Positions 34,915 to 44,925 of a stretch of DNA of 64,000 nucleotides are shown here, one piece after another. Source of the stretch: Rhodococcus sp. AW25M09 (GTDB lineage Bacteria > Actinomycetota > Actinomycetes > Mycobacteriales > Mycobacteriaceae); the NCBI RefSeq assembly GCF_000333955.1, contig NZ_CAPS01000109.1, positions 1 through 64,000 on the forward strand. Direction: 5' to 3'. Below the pieces are notes generated by a model. The model saw only the letters and a program-made list of their open reading frames with translations, had not been told where the DNA came from and did no database searches. Each line of letters begins with the position of its first letter. The stretch's first letter is position 1. The position numbers were made by a program, and so were the translations under genes.

Positions 34915-36365
34915 TCCAGTTCGGCCTCGGCCGCGGCCAGCGCAGCGAACTCCTCGTCCGGCGAATTGGCGACGAGGTGGTGCCTGCTGTACAAACCGAA
35001 GTAGGCCATGAAGGCCACGAATACGCCGAGGCACCACAGTGCTGCAGTGGAATCGACGACGAACGTCGCGACGACGGCGAGCGCGGCGACGACCAATGCG
35101 AATCCCGTGGTCACCACGCCGCCGGGAGTGCGGTACGGCCGGTCCATGTTCGGCTCGCGGCGACGAAGCACGATGTGGCTGACCATCATCAGAACGTAGC
35201 TCAGAGCAGCCCCGAACACAGCCATGTTGAGCAACATTCCGCCCTGGCCGGTCAGCGAGAGCAGGAAGCCGATGACGCCGGGCACGATCAGCGCGAGCGT
35301 CGGAGCCTTGCGAGAGTTGGTGATGGAGAGGGTTTTCGGCAGGTATCCGGCGCGCGAGAGAGCGAAGAGCTGACGCGAGTACGCGTACATGATGGAGAAG
35401 AAGGACGCGACCAAGCCGGCCAGGCCGATGTAGTTGACGATCTTGCTCGCCGTTCCGTCCCCGAGTGCTTCCACCAACGGATTTCCCGACTCCTTGACTG
35501 CGTCGGCTCCGCCCGCGCCGGTGACGAGGAACAGCACGACGGCACCGGTGACGAGCAGAATGCCCATGGCGGCGATGATGCCGCGCGGAACGTTCTTCGT
35601 CGGATCCTTGGCCTCCTCGGCGGCCAGCGGCACGCCTTCGATGGCCAGGAAGAACCAGATGGCGAACGGAACTGCGGCCCAGATACCGAGGTAGCCGAAC
35701 GGCAGGAATCCGGAGGCCCCGGCAGCGTCGGTGGGCGCGATGTCGGTCAGGTTGCTCGCGTCGAACTGGCCGATGGCGGCGATGGCGAACACCACCAGTC
35801 CGACCAAGGCGATACCGGTGATGACGAACATGATCTTGAGCGCTTCGCCTGCGCCGGAGAGGTGGATTCCGATGAACACTGCGTAGACCACCAGGTAGAC
35901 CCACCAGCCGTCGGTGATGCCGAACAACCCGAGCGATTCGACGTAGGCACCGATGAACGTCGCGATCGCTGCGGGAGCGATGGCGTATTCGATGAGAATT
36001 GCTGTGCCGGTGGCAAATCCACCCCACGGACCCAGGGCCCGGCGGGCGAAGGTGTAGCCGCCGCCCGCAGCGGGCAGCGCCGAGGACATCTCGGCCATAC
36101 CGAGAACCATCGCCAGGTACATGCCGGCGATGATGATCGCGGCGATGAACAGACCGCCGAAACCGCCTTCGGCGAGACCGAGGTTCCACCCGGAGTAGTC
36201 GCCGGAGATGACGTAGCTGACTCCGAGACCGGCCAGCAGCACCCAGCCCGCGGTCCCCTTCTTCAAGGTCCGCTTGGCGAGATAGTCATCCCCCTCGACA
36301 TGCGACTGAGAGCTCTCGCTGGTACCCGATTTCGGCTGAGGCGACTGAGGATCTTTCACTGACAT
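34911..36365 (-). CDS. eat: Ethanolamine permease (APC superfamily)
   Basis: A 484-residue polytopic membrane transporter of the amino acid-polyamine-organocation superfamily, ethanolamine permease type, with about 12 hydrophobic segments. It begins with a hydrophilic N tail, then GTAGWVLLAGLGVSYVISGD and the family motif YSGWNLGLAEGGFGGLF. It continues with MSSALPAAGGGYTFARRALG and ends in a charged C tail. Location before eutB with a 4-nt overlap makes ethanolamine the likely substrate. ATG 36365 (MSVKDPQS) is chosen because GGAGAGG lies just upstream; a longer reading to 36425 is less likely. The 137-bp space upstream probably holds the operon promoter. Confidence 0.93.
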   Translation of the reverse strand: MSVKDPQSPQPKSGTSESSQSHVEGDDYLAKRTLKKGTAGWVLLAGLGVSYVISGDYSGWNLGLAEGGFGGLFIAAIIIAGMYLAMVLGMAEMSSALPAAGGGYTFARRALGPWGGFATGTAILIEYAIAPAAIATFIGAYVESLGLFGITDGWWVYLVVYAVFIGIHLSGAGEALKIMFVITGIALVGLVVFAIAAIGQFDASNLTDIAPTDAAGASGFLPFGYLGIWAAVPFAIWFFLAIEGVPLAAEEAKDPTKNVPRGIIAAMGILLVTGAVVLFLVTGAGGADAVKESGNPLVEALGDGTASKIVNYIGLAGLVASFFSIMYAYSRQLFALSRAGYLPKTLSITNSRKAPTLALIVPGVIGFLLSLTGQGGMLLNMAVFGAALSYVLMMVSHIVLRRREPNMDRPYRTPGGVVTTGFALVVAALAVVATFVVDSTAALWCLGVFVAFMAYFGLYSRHHLVANSPDEEFAALAAAEAELE

Positions 36366-36478
36366 TGCAAGCCTCTCCTGGCCAATGCGCTCGGAGCGAG
36401 GGTTACGCCCGAGGGAACGATTCACAACATGTGTGGCGCGCGAATTCGGATAAAGATAGGCCCATTGTGTGAGCGTCG

Positions 36479-36496
36479 CGTCATCGATAGATGACG
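36479..36496 (-). terminator. Candidate hairpin after the cation efflux gene
   Basis: Arms CGTCATC and GATGACG are separated by a GATA loop, starting 6 nt downstream of the cation-efflux stop codon on the minus strand. No U tract follows, so this is a weak terminator candidate. It also lies inside the upstream region of the ethanolamine operon and could be an operator there. Confidence 0.35.
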
Positions 36497-36502
36497 GTCG
36501 AA

Positions 36503-37486
36503 TTACGACTGATGACCCACGGTGTTGACGTCACCGATGTCGCCCTCGTCCGGTTCGGCGACTGTCAGTACCGCGTCCACCACAGCCCTGTTGGTTTCCA
36601 GCTCACGCTCCAGTCGCCGGAGCGTGCGTGCGATACGTGACTCCGCGAAGTCACCGACGAGGTCGACACTCGCCACCAGGTAGATCTGCTTGGGACCGAC
36701 GAACTCGATGCGCACGAACCGGACCGAGGCCACCTCGGGGAGTCCCTCGATTCGTTGCACCACCGCGTTCCATAATGCTCTCGATCCTGGTTCACCGGTG
36801 AGGAATCGACGGTTTCGATCGATGAGCACGAAGGCGACGAACCCGAGCAGTACACCCACCAGAATGGAACCGATGGCATCGAAGGCGGCCGAGCCGGTCA
36901 GCTGATGCAATCCGATTCCAGCACCGGCGATGACGATGCCGACCAGTGCGGCGCTGTCCTCGGCGAACACTGCGCGCAACGTCGGGTCCGAGGTCTCGAG
37001 CGCGTAGTCGAGAAAGTCCCTGTCGTACTCGGCCGCCTCGCCCCGAATCTGCCGAACCGATTGCAGAAACGACAGTCCCTCGAGCACGAACGCGAGGGCC
37101 AGAACCACGTAGGCGACGAGGTAGTTCTCGCTGCTCGATTCGCCAGCCAGTAGCGAGGTGATGCCATGCCACACCGACACGGCCGCGCCTGCGACGAAGA
37201 GTCCGATCGCCGCGAGCGTCGACCAGAAGTACGTCTCGCGTCCGTACCCGAGTGGCCGCTGCTCGTCCGGCCCGCGCGATCCTCGACGATTGGCCACGAG
37301 CAGGAAGATCTCGTTACCGGTATCGGCCCACGAGTGCGCGGCCTCGGCGACCATCGACGCCGACCCGGTGAACACGGCGGCGAAGGTTTTGGCGATCGCG
37401 ACACCGAGATTGGCCACGAACGCAATGGCGACGGTCCGCATGCTCTCGCCGCCATCGGCCGCGTCGGACTTCGTTGTGCTCTTCAT
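36503..37486 (-). CDS. Cation diffusion facilitator family transporter
   Basis: A 327-residue membrane protein of the cation diffusion facilitator (CDF) family, which exports Zn, Fe, Mn or related divalent cations in exchange for protons. The conserved metal site of the second helix is visible as EAAHSWADTGNE, and further hydrophobic segments follow (WSTLAAIGLFVAGAAVSV, NYLVAYVVLALAFVLEGLSF, ALVGIVIAGAGIGLHQL). A cytoplasmic C-terminal domain of the ferredoxin-like type is present (VASVRFVRIEFVGPKQIYLV). The metal cannot be assigned. ATG 37486 (MKSTTKSDA) is taken rather than 37519. It lies 33 nt after the DUF779 gene, so it appears to be the last gene of the aldehyde dehydrogenase operon. 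Confidence 0.88.
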   Translation of the reverse strand: MKSTTKSDAADGGESMRTVAIAFVANLGVAIAKTFAAVFTGSASMVAEAAHSWADTGNEIFLLVANRRGSRGPDEQRPLGYGRETYFWSTLAAIGLFVAGAAVSVWHGITSLLAGESSSENYLVAYVVLALAFVLEGLSFLQSVRQIRGEAAEYDRDFLDYALETSDPTLRAVFAEDSAALVGIVIAGAGIGLHQLTGSAAFDAIGSILVGVLLGFVAFVLIDRNRRFLTGEPGSRALWNAVVQRIEGLPEVASVRFVRIEFVGPKQIYLVASVDLVGDFAESRIARTLRRLERELETNRAVVDAVLTVAEPDEGDIGDVNTVGHQS

Positions 37487-37519
37487 CTTTCGCACTGTAT
37501 GCGCTCCGCGCAGCCGCAC

Positions 37520-38058
37520 TCAGCCCTGGAGCATCCCCGGGACGGGACATGCGTCGACTGCCTCGGCAACCACCAACGGGTCGTCGGGAACCTCGGGCCG
37601 TCGGCCTTCTTCCCAGTCGACGCCGACGAGCGGTGGATGCTCGGTGAGGATCTCGTTCTCCTCGGCCGTGTATGCCCGCCCGCGACTGAGGAAGCGCACT
37701 CCTTCGGGCGATTCGAGCGAGAACCCGCCACCGCGGCCGGGCACCACGTCGAGCACGAGCTGGGTATGCTTCCACGCCTGGAACTGCGATCCCGAAATCC
37801 AGACCGGCACACCATCTTCACCGGTCGGCAAGTCCTGGGGTATCTCGCCGACACCGAGCCGGAGGTCGATGTACCCGAGCAGGACATCGCGGTCACCCAC
37901 GATGAATTCTCCTGCGGGGTAACACATCGGCGACGACCCGTCGCAGCATCCCCCGGACTGATGCATCATCAGCTCGCCGTGGATACCGCCGAGGCGACGG
38001 AGCAGGTCCATCGCCTCGACGGTTGTCTTCAGCCGCGCGGGCGGCCGAGGGGTGTTCA

Positions 38059-38059
<1 letters not shown>
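37520..38059 (-). CDS. DUF779 domain-containing protein
   Basis: A 179-residue protein of the DUF779 family. The Cys-rich stretch HQSGGCCDGSSPMCYPAGEF near residue 33 is the hallmark and suggests metal binding. Further conserved parts are QFQAWKHTQLVLDVVPGRGGGFSLE. Members are very often encoded next to acetaldehyde dehydrogenases, as here, where the ATG at 38059 overlaps the dehydrogenase stop (TGATG). Function is not established; a role in maturing or protecting the dehydrogenase is a guess from context. The C-terminal 45 or so residues beyond the domain are Pro/Glu-rich. Confidence 0.88.
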
Positions 38060-39582
<1,523 letters not shown>

Positions 39583-39643
39583 CTAGCGACTCCTTCTGAT
39601 CAACAGAACTGATGTGATCCGGAACACTAGACGTCGAAGGGTT

Positions 39644-39656
39644 GCAACTACGTTGC
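39644..39656. promoter_or_regulatory. Inverted repeat in the thcA upstream region
   Basis: GCAAC-TAC-GTTGC is a perfect 5-bp-arm inverted repeat 62 bp upstream of the thcA start, inside the 88-bp gap after the lipase gene. Its position suits an activator or operator site. The GAF/HTH regulator encoded at 43.1-44.4 kb is one possible binder, but that is inference only. Confidence 0.35.
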
Positions 39657-39670
39657 GTCTTGATCGCCAC

Positions 39671-40849
39671 TCACCCGGAGGATGAAACCGCGGCGATCAA
39701 CCAGGTCGAGATGGCTGCCGCGGCCTCCGGCGATGTCGGCACAGCAGTGTGTCCACCGGCGTGCACCGCGAACGTCACGTCGTTTCCCGCGGCCCGATAG
39801 GTGTCCGCAAGCCCCGAAGCCAGCGGTACCGGAACCACCGGATCAAGCCAACCCGCGTCGATGCGAATCGGGATCGAGGGATCGATACGGAGGTGGCGAA
39901 CGTCGTTGGCGTCGGCGATGTCTGCGAGCATGTCCAACGCAACCCTGCCGTGGGCACCGACGAGCTCGGAGGGCGCGAGGCCACCGAAAGAGTCCGGTGA
40001 AGACAATTCACCGAAGCATCGCGACTCGACCTCGGACAGTAGCGCTGTCGCAGCGGGCGAGAGCCCTCCCTCGGCCACGATCCGGGCGAAGTCCGGGTCC
40101 ACGGCGCTCGCACCGACGGTCAGTAGCGCGGCAAGTCCGACGACGTCTCCGATCCCCGGTGCTGCCACCGGTACCACTGAGAAGAGTTCGAGCACAGCCC
40201 GCATCTCCGTCGGCGGGGTGACCGCCGCTACCCCGCGCAGTCTCAGCGGGCCCCACTCTGCAGGATCGGACGCAGCCGCGAAGAGCGATGCCACGGCTCC
40301 TTCGGAATGGCCGACGAGGACCACGTCCGACCCCACACTGGCCTCCCTCGCGTGCACTGCCAGCGCGCCGTCGATGACTGCGCGGGCGAGCGAGGCACCC
40401 ATGAGATATGGGTGCGGACCCGGTGTACCGATCCCTTCGTAATCCGGCCGCACAACGACGAAGCCTGCGTCCAGCATGCGGGCGACTATCGCGTCACCGG
40501 AGTTGGCTCGGACGATCTCCGGGTGCCCGGCGACCATCGAGGACGGCGCACACTTGTCGGCTCCGCCGACGGTCATGTGCGAGAAGACCGCAATCGGCCA
40601 CCCACCCGGCGGTGGCGGTGTTCGCGGAAGCAGATACGACCCGGACATCTCCACCGCCGACCCGTCCACACCGTGCGAGGTGTGCCGGAAGACGACCGTC
40701 CGCGCGGCGTTGGGATGAGCTACCGGACCGTCGGCGACCGTCTTCTCCGAGACGATCACCGGACCGGTCGCGCGCTCGGCGGAAGCGACGGGACAGACGA
40801 GCATGCTCATCGTGATCAGCGAACCGATCAGCGCAGTTCGGCGGATCAC
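39671..40849 (-). CDS. Secreted lipase/alpha-beta hydrolase (secretory lipase family)
   Basis: A 392-residue alpha/beta hydrolase with an export signal: a short basic start (MIRRT), hydrophobic core ALIGSLITMSMLVCPVA, and a likely cleavage after SAE-type residues near position 26. The nucleophile elbow GHSEG lies in VVLVGHSEGAVASLFAAA. The later Asp region is IDAGWLDPVVPVPLA and the His region HAGGHTAVPTSPEAA. Together with HMTVGGADKCAPS and DYEGIGTPGPHPYL this fits the secretory lipase (LIP) family. Substrate is unknown. Translation begins at GTG 40849, which overlaps the M28 peptidase stop as GTGA, so the two exported enzymes are coexpressed. Confidence 0.85.
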   Translation of the reverse strand: MIRRTALIGSLITMSMLVCPVASAERATGPVIVSEKTVADGPVAHPNAARTVVFRHTSHGVDGSAVEMSGSYLLPRTPPPPGGWPIAVFSHMTVGGADKCAPSSMVAGHPEIVRANSGDAIVARMLDAGFVVVRPDYEGIGTPGPHPYLMGASLARAVIDGALAVHAREASVGSDVVLVGHSEGAVASLFAAASDPAEWGPLRLRGVAAVTPPTEMRAVLELFSVVPVAAPGIGDVVGLAALLTVGASAVDPDFARIVAEGGLSPAATALLSEVESRCFGELSSPDSFGGLAPSELVGAHGRVALDMLADIADANDVRHLRIDPSIPIRIDAGWLDPVVPVPLASGLADTYRAAGNDVTFAVHAGGHTAVPTSPEAAAAISTWLIAAVSSSG

Positions 40850-42363
40850 CGGATCGGTCCGGGGAGGAGTCCGATCCCGGCAGACGGTTCGAAGTCGAGC
40901 CGGTCGACGACATCGCGGTAGAACTGCGCGACGGGAACCAGTTGTGTGGTGTCGACCTTGTCGATCGTGTCCGCGTCGTCGTACATGTACAGCGGTCCCG
41001 CGATCAGGCTCACCGTCGGCACACCTGCCACGAGCACGAAGGACGCATCGGTGGGGATTCCCCCCAGTGCTTGCGGAATCGTGGCGTTGAGCAACGTCGT
41101 ACCGCGGACATCGTTGCGACGCAGCGTCTCTGCCATCTCGAACTTCATCCCGAGGTTGAGGTTCTCGAAAATGCCCTTCGGTTCCGGACGGTCGAGGGTG
41201 ATGAGTTTCCCGTCTTCCGCGATACGCGCATGTTTTCCGACGTGCTCGATGGTCGCGTTGGCCACGATGTTCCACGGTGTCGCGCGGTCCTGGATGTACT
41301 TCTTCACGAACGCCATATGACTTTGATATCCGGTGAAGTGGGTATCGAAGGTGACGAACATCAGGCTCTTTTCGCGCAGCGACGCACCGGGACGCTGCGC
41401 CTCGGCGCCGTAGTGGTCGGCGAGAGCGATGACCTCTGCGGTGCCGCTGGCGTCTTCCACCGCTCCCGTTCCGACCGAGTCGTGGTGGGACTGAATCATG
41501 ACGGTATCCGCCGACCGGCCCGGGAGCATTCCGACCACGGTCCGTGCCGTCACGGGTCGGCGATCGACGGTGAGGTCGATGCGGATGTTTCCGGCGTTCT
41601 GCGGCAACAGATCTCGAACCCGTGCGCCTTCGTTTCGGGTCACCCACATGCCGGGGATCGTCATCGCGAGTCGGCGGTAGTACTCGTTGTGGTAGCGGTT
41701 CGAGTCGAAGTACTCGGCCAGCACACCCACGAAGCCCACTGCGCCTGCGGCCTGAGCAGCGCGCACCGTGGATTCGAGGGAGGTGACATAGGGATTGGCA
41801 CCGAACAGCAACTCGGGATCGAAGCGATCGTTGTCGGGGTCGTGGATCGCTTCCGCGAAAGGAAGCAACCCAAACACCGGCAGAATGAAGTCGAGGTCGA
41901 ACAGCACGATCTTCCCGCGTACGTCGACACCCTCGACCGAACCCGTGCCGATGTCCACTACCGGAGCGGTCAGTCCGTCGGTTCCTGTCGTGCGGTATCC
42001 GGGACCGGCGTCGGCGGGAATGAACGAATGCGCAACGGGTGCTGCGTCGATCGCAGAATCACCGACGGCGAGGGCGGCACCGGAGGCCGTCCAGTCGTAG
42101 GACGTCACTTCCTCGAAGTGCACGTCCGACAGGCCGGCACGGCGGTAGCGATCTGCTACGTATTCCGCGGCCTCGAGCCCTCCCGGCGAACCGGTCGCCC
42201 GCGGTGCGATCTCCGTCAGGTCTCGAACCGTCTCCATCATGTCGTCGCTCGAGAAGTCGGCCGCAGGGTCCGCGCCGGCATGCCCCGTCCCCATCAGTAC
42301 GCCCGCGGCCGCCACGCACCCCGCCATTGCCAACGACCCAGCACGCCGAAACCTGTGCCTCAT
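40846..42363 (-). CDS. Secreted M28 family metallopeptidase
   Basis: A 505-residue exported zinc peptidase of family M28. The N terminus has a basic start and hydrophobic core (SLAMAGCVAAAGVLMGTGHA) with a probable cleavage at AGA-DPA near residue 31. The zinc-site motif is QSHHDSVGTGAVEDASGTAE, and the stretch EIAPRATGSPGGLEAAEYVA near the start is typical of M28 aminopeptidases. A PA-like insert (GVDVRGKIVLFDLDF) is present. The start ATG 42363 (MRHRFRR) is preferred to 42375. It is divergent from the TetR gene and its promoter overlaps a perfect palindrome at 42384-42413, so repression by that regulator is likely. The lipase gene follows with a 4-nt overlap. Confidence 0.87.
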   Translation of the reverse strand: MRHRFRRAGSLAMAGCVAAAGVLMGTGHAGADPAADFSSDDMMETVRDLTEIAPRATGSPGGLEAAEYVADRYRRAGLSDVHFEEVTSYDWTASGAALAVGDSAIDAAPVAHSFIPADAGPGYRTTGTDGLTAPVVDIGTGSVEGVDVRGKIVLFDLDFILPVFGLLPFAEAIHDPDNDRFDPELLFGANPYVTSLESTVRAAQAAGAVGFVGVLAEYFDSNRYHNEYYRRLAMTIPGMWVTRNEGARVRDLLPQNAGNIRIDLTVDRRPVTARTVVGMLPGRSADTVMIQSHHDSVGTGAVEDASGTAEVIALADHYGAEAQRPGASLREKSLMFVTFDTHFTGYQSHMAFVKKYIQDRATPWNIVANATIEHVGKHARIAEDGKLITLDRPEPKGIFENLNLGMKFEMAETLRRNDVRGTTLLNATIPQALGGIPTDASFVLVAGVPTVSLIAGPLYMYDDADTIDKVDTTQLVPVAQFYRDVVDRLDFEPSAGIGLLPGPIR

Positions 42364-42383
42364 GCTCTCCCCCATGATCGAAC

Positions 42384-42413
42384 GTTGTAAAGTACGAGTG
42401 CGTACTTTACAAC
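42384..42413. promoter_or_regulatory. Perfect 30-bp palindrome, probable TetR operator
   Basis: GTTGTAAAGTACG and CGTACTTTACAAC form perfect 13-bp arms around a 4-nt AGTG spacer. The site lies in the 62-bp gap between the divergent M28 peptidase (start 42363) and TetR gene (start 42426), where it would cover both promoters. Size and symmetry fit a TetR dimer pair, so autoregulation plus control of the peptidase-lipase operon is the simplest reading. Confidence 0.8.
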
Positions 42414-42425
42414 GGGAAGACGGAA

Positions 42426-43130
42426 ATGGACACCACTTCGGACGAATCGGATGTACCGCGCATCACCGAGGGAATCTTCTTCACAACGCCACCGAAACTT
42501 CCGCGCGGGCCCCACCGCCTCTCACGCGAGGAAGTACTCACCACGCACCGCGAACGACTGATGATCTCGTTCACCGAACTGGTGGCGGCGAACGGATATT
42601 CCGATGCCGGGGTGCGCGAGATCGTAGAACGCTCGAGTGTGTCGAGATCTGCGTTCTACGACTGCTTCGACTCGAAGGAGTCCTGCGCCGAGGCCGCATA
42701 CGGCCGGTTCATATCGGTACTCGTCGACCGGATGATGAGCCACCTCGTTCACCGATCGACGCAGGATGTGTTTCGAGTTCTGTCGACGTACTTCTCCGCC
42801 CTACAGTCGGACCTCGTCGTCGCGAGAGCCTTTCAGGTGGAGATGGATTCAGCCGGATCCCTCACCCGTGTAAGGCGACGAACCGCCCTGCGCGGAGTGG
42901 CCGAACTGCTTCACGCCGAACTACGACGACACGCGCAGGACGACCCCGATCTCGATCCGGATCTCTCCATCGATGCCCTCGTCGGCATCGTCTACGCCGT
43001 ACGCCAGCTCGCATCGGACATGCTCGACACCGAGGTCGAACCGAACCTGGAGGCCGTTGTCCCACGCCTGGCCCAGTGGCTCGACAACTCCATTCACCGC
43101 AGTCGACCAGGCGGTGACACCGTTCACTGA
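42426..43130 (+). CDS. TetR/AcrR family transcriptional regulator
   Basis: A 234-residue one-component repressor. After an unusual 36-residue hydrophilic extension, the DNA-binding helix-turn-helix is clear: ISFTELVAANGYSDAGVREI, then SSVSRSAFYDCFDSKESCAEAA. The C-terminal part is the variable ligand domain, and the ligand cannot be guessed. It is divergent from the exported peptidase-lipase pair and sits 12 bp from the 30-bp palindrome that is its likely operator. The 3' end overlaps the convergent GAF/HTH gene by 7 nt. ATG 42426 begins just after the sequence AACGGGAAGACGGAA, which offers a usable ribosome site. Confidence 0.87.
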   Translation: MDTTSDESDVPRITEGIFFTTPPKLPRGPHRLSREEVLTTHRERLMISFTELVAANGYSDAGVREIVERSSVSRSAFYDCFDSKESCAEAAYGRFISVLVDRMMSHLVHRSTQDVFRVLSTYFSALQSDLVVARAFQVEMDSAGSLTRVRRRTALRGVAELLHAELRRHAQDDPDLDPDLSIDALVGIVYAVRQLASDMLDTEVEPNLEAVVPRLAQWLDNSIHRSRPGGDTVH

Positions 43131-44407
43131 CCGAGCATGTCCAGACGAGCCTCGACTTGCGAATACAGCGCGGTGGCCGGATCCAGCGAAGACAGATAGG
43201 CGGTCCATGCCGTCGCATCCTCGCGGCCGTGCACCGACGCGGTCCAGCGAGCCAGCAGCACCGGATCGCCCGCCCTCATCAGTGCGGCCTGCATCCGCAC
43301 CCGCAACTCCTCGCGAATTTCCTCGATACCGGGAGCGGACGACCCCGGGAGCACCGGGCCGGAGTAGATACGCAGAGCAGCGTCGACGTCGCCGCGATCC
43401 AGGGCGCGTCGGATATCGCCGACATCGGAGGACAACTCGCCGACCAGACGGTAGGGCCGCGACGCCAGGCCGGCAGTACCGAAGGTCTTGCGCAGTCTCG
43501 ACATCTCGGCGCGGATGGTCACGGAGTCGAGTTCTTGCTCGTCCAGGAGCACCGCGAGGTGGTCCGAACTGAGCCCTTCGGGGTGCTCGCCCAGGAGCAG
43601 CAGAATCTCGGCGTGCCGCTGAGAGAGCGGTATCCGGCCGGATCCACGAACCACTCCCGGCCGTCCCGATCCGAGGACCTCGAGCCGAGGAGCCATGTCG
43701 CCCAATGATTTCGGCGAGTTCATCAGGTGTAGGCGCAACTCGGATTCGGCAGCGGCGACAGTCGCGCGTACCAGCGACAGCACCTCGGGGACCGCCACTC
43801 GGGGGCCGCCGGTGATGTCGATGGCTCCCAGAATGTGACCGCTGGTGGGGTGGTGAACCGGAGCAGCAGAGCAACTCCACTCGTGCACCGACCGAGAAAA
43901 GTGCTCGGACGCGAAGATCTGCACACTGTGATCGACCGCAAGCGCGGTACCGGGGGCATTGGTGCCTTTGCTCTCCTCGCTCCAGTCGACCCCTTCGGCG
44001 AACTCCATCGCAACGGCTCGATCCTTCGCCGCGGAGTCGCCCTCGACCCACAGCAGTCGCCCCTCCGCATCGGAGATCGCGACGAGCAATCCGGTATCGG
44101 ACGCGTCCTCGACCAGCAACTTACGAATGACCGGGCGGATGATGGCCATCGGATGACCGTTGCGGTAGCGCTCGAGGTCGGGCCCGGTCAGCGTCGGCGT
44201 GTTGTTACCACCGTCGGGATCGACGCCCTTGATGCGACTGCGCATCCACGAGTCGAGCACGACGGACCTGACCGTCGAGCCGTGAGTACGGATGTCGTCG
44301 ACGAAAGATTGATGGGCAGTGGACATTTGGCGCGCGAGCACAGCGACGTCCTCACCGGGTCGCACTGCGACCCAGGGGTTTCCGCCACTGTTCGATCGGC
44401 TTGCCAT
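43124..44407 (-). CDS. GAF domain helix-turn-helix transcriptional regulator
   Basis: A 427-residue cytoplasmic regulator. The N-terminal half reads like the sensory part of AcoR-type activators: SVVLDSWMRSRIKGVDPDGG, a GAF-like region (LLVAISDAEGRLLWVEGD, then GTNAPGTALAVDHSVQIFAS) and HPTSGHILGAIDITGG. No sigma-54 AAA domain follows. Instead the C-terminal half has a winged-helix-like segment (LSQRHAEILLLLGEHPEGLS, VTIRAEMSRLRKTFG). Proteins of this pattern often stand near aldehyde dehydrogenase genes in Rhodococcus-type genomes, so thcA is a candidate target; this is inference. ATG 44407 has GAGGAAG upstream. Confidence 0.78.
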   Translation of the reverse strand: MASRSNSGGNPWVAVRPGEDVAVLARQMSTAHQSFVDDIRTHGSTVRSVVLDSWMRSRIKGVDPDGGNNTPTLTGPDLERYRNGHPMAIIRPVIRKLLVEDASDTGLLVAISDAEGRLLWVEGDSAAKDRAVAMEFAEGVDWSEESKGTNAPGTALAVDHSVQIFASEHFSRSVHEWSCSAAPVHHPTSGHILGAIDITGGPRVAVPEVLSLVRATVAAAESELRLHLMNSPKSLGDMAPRLEVLGSGRPGVVRGSGRIPLSQRHAEILLLLGEHPEGLSSDHLAVLLDEQELDSVTIRAEMSRLRKTFGTAGLASRPYRLVGELSSDVGDIRRALDRGDVDAALRIYSGPVLPGSSAPGIEEIREELRVRMQAALMRAGDPVLLARWTASVHGREDATAWTAYLSSLDPATALYSQVEARLDMLGQ

Positions 44408-44514
44408 TCGACACTTCCTCCGTGACCCGTCCACAGTGCTGTAACCCAGCTCACAAACAAGGATACAGCCGTGGCCGACACGAGCGGCAGGCCCGGTCGC
44501 GTCGGCTTCCGGCC

Positions 44515-44652
44515 CTACTTCTTCTTGACGGCCGAGGTGATGATGTCGTTGCTGGTGTCACCACTGGACTTGGCCCGCTTGTCAGCGCGCTTGTCCTTGA
44601 GAGATTTGCCGGATTTCTTGGTCATCGTGTTGCGGGGCGATTTGTCCGACAT
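44515..44652 (-). CDS. Small lysine-rich conserved hypothetical protein
   Basis: A 45-residue highly basic protein (MSDKSPRNTMTKKSGKSLKD, ending in AVKKK). Short Lys/Arg/Ser-rich proteins beginning MSDKSPR are widespread in mycobacteria and rhodococci; function is unknown. The ORF could be extended to 44697, but ATG 44652 gives the conserved beginning. It lies alone between the GAF regulator and the tandem repeats behind mftG, on the same strand as both. Nucleic-acid binding would fit the charge but is not shown. Confidence 0.7.
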   Translation of the reverse strand: MSDKSPRNTMTKKSGKSLKDKRADKRAKSSGDTSNDIITSAVKKK

Positions 44653-44741
44653 GGCAGTAACCCATCTATTGGGGAACCTGAACGGTCCCCAGACCACGAA
44701 CGCTACGCCTCCGCAGGCCCGGCGTGGTCAGCAACCGCAAA

Positions 44742-44925
44742 GGGTCGTTCCGCAGGCTCCACTCCGAACACACGGGTCATTCCGCAGGCTCCACTCCGAA
44801 CACACGGGTCATTCCGCAGGCTCCACTCCGAACACACGGGTCATTCCGCAGGCTCCACTCCGAACACACGGGTCATTCCGCAGGCTCCACTCCGAACACA
44901 CGGGTCATTCCGCAGGCTCCACTCC
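44742..44925. repeat. 32-bp tandem repeat array, five full units plus a partial
   Basis: Units of 32 bp begin at 44742, 44774, 44806, 44838 and 44870, and a 24-bp partial unit runs 44902-44925. Unit 1 has GTCGTT where the others have GTCATT; otherwise the units are identical by eye. The partial unit contains the last codons of mftG (GVEPAE and the stop), so the array looks like amplification of the gene's 3' end into the spacer. There are no variable spacers, so it is not a CRISPR array. Confidence 0.95.

Noticed and set aside
34746-36362. A 538-codon plus-strand ORF opposite the ethanolamine permease
   Set aside because: The low-complexity Glu/Asp/Gly/Arg/His translation is the mirror of a membrane protein gene; no family resemblance.
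40942-42390. A 482-codon plus-strand ORF opposite the M28 peptidase
   Set aside because: The opposite strand carries a complete secreted peptidase with signal peptide and zinc motif; this frame has neither domain nor suitable start.
44742-44925. CRISPR array
   Set aside because: The units are contiguous without variable spacers and no cas genes are near; it is a plain tandem repeat.
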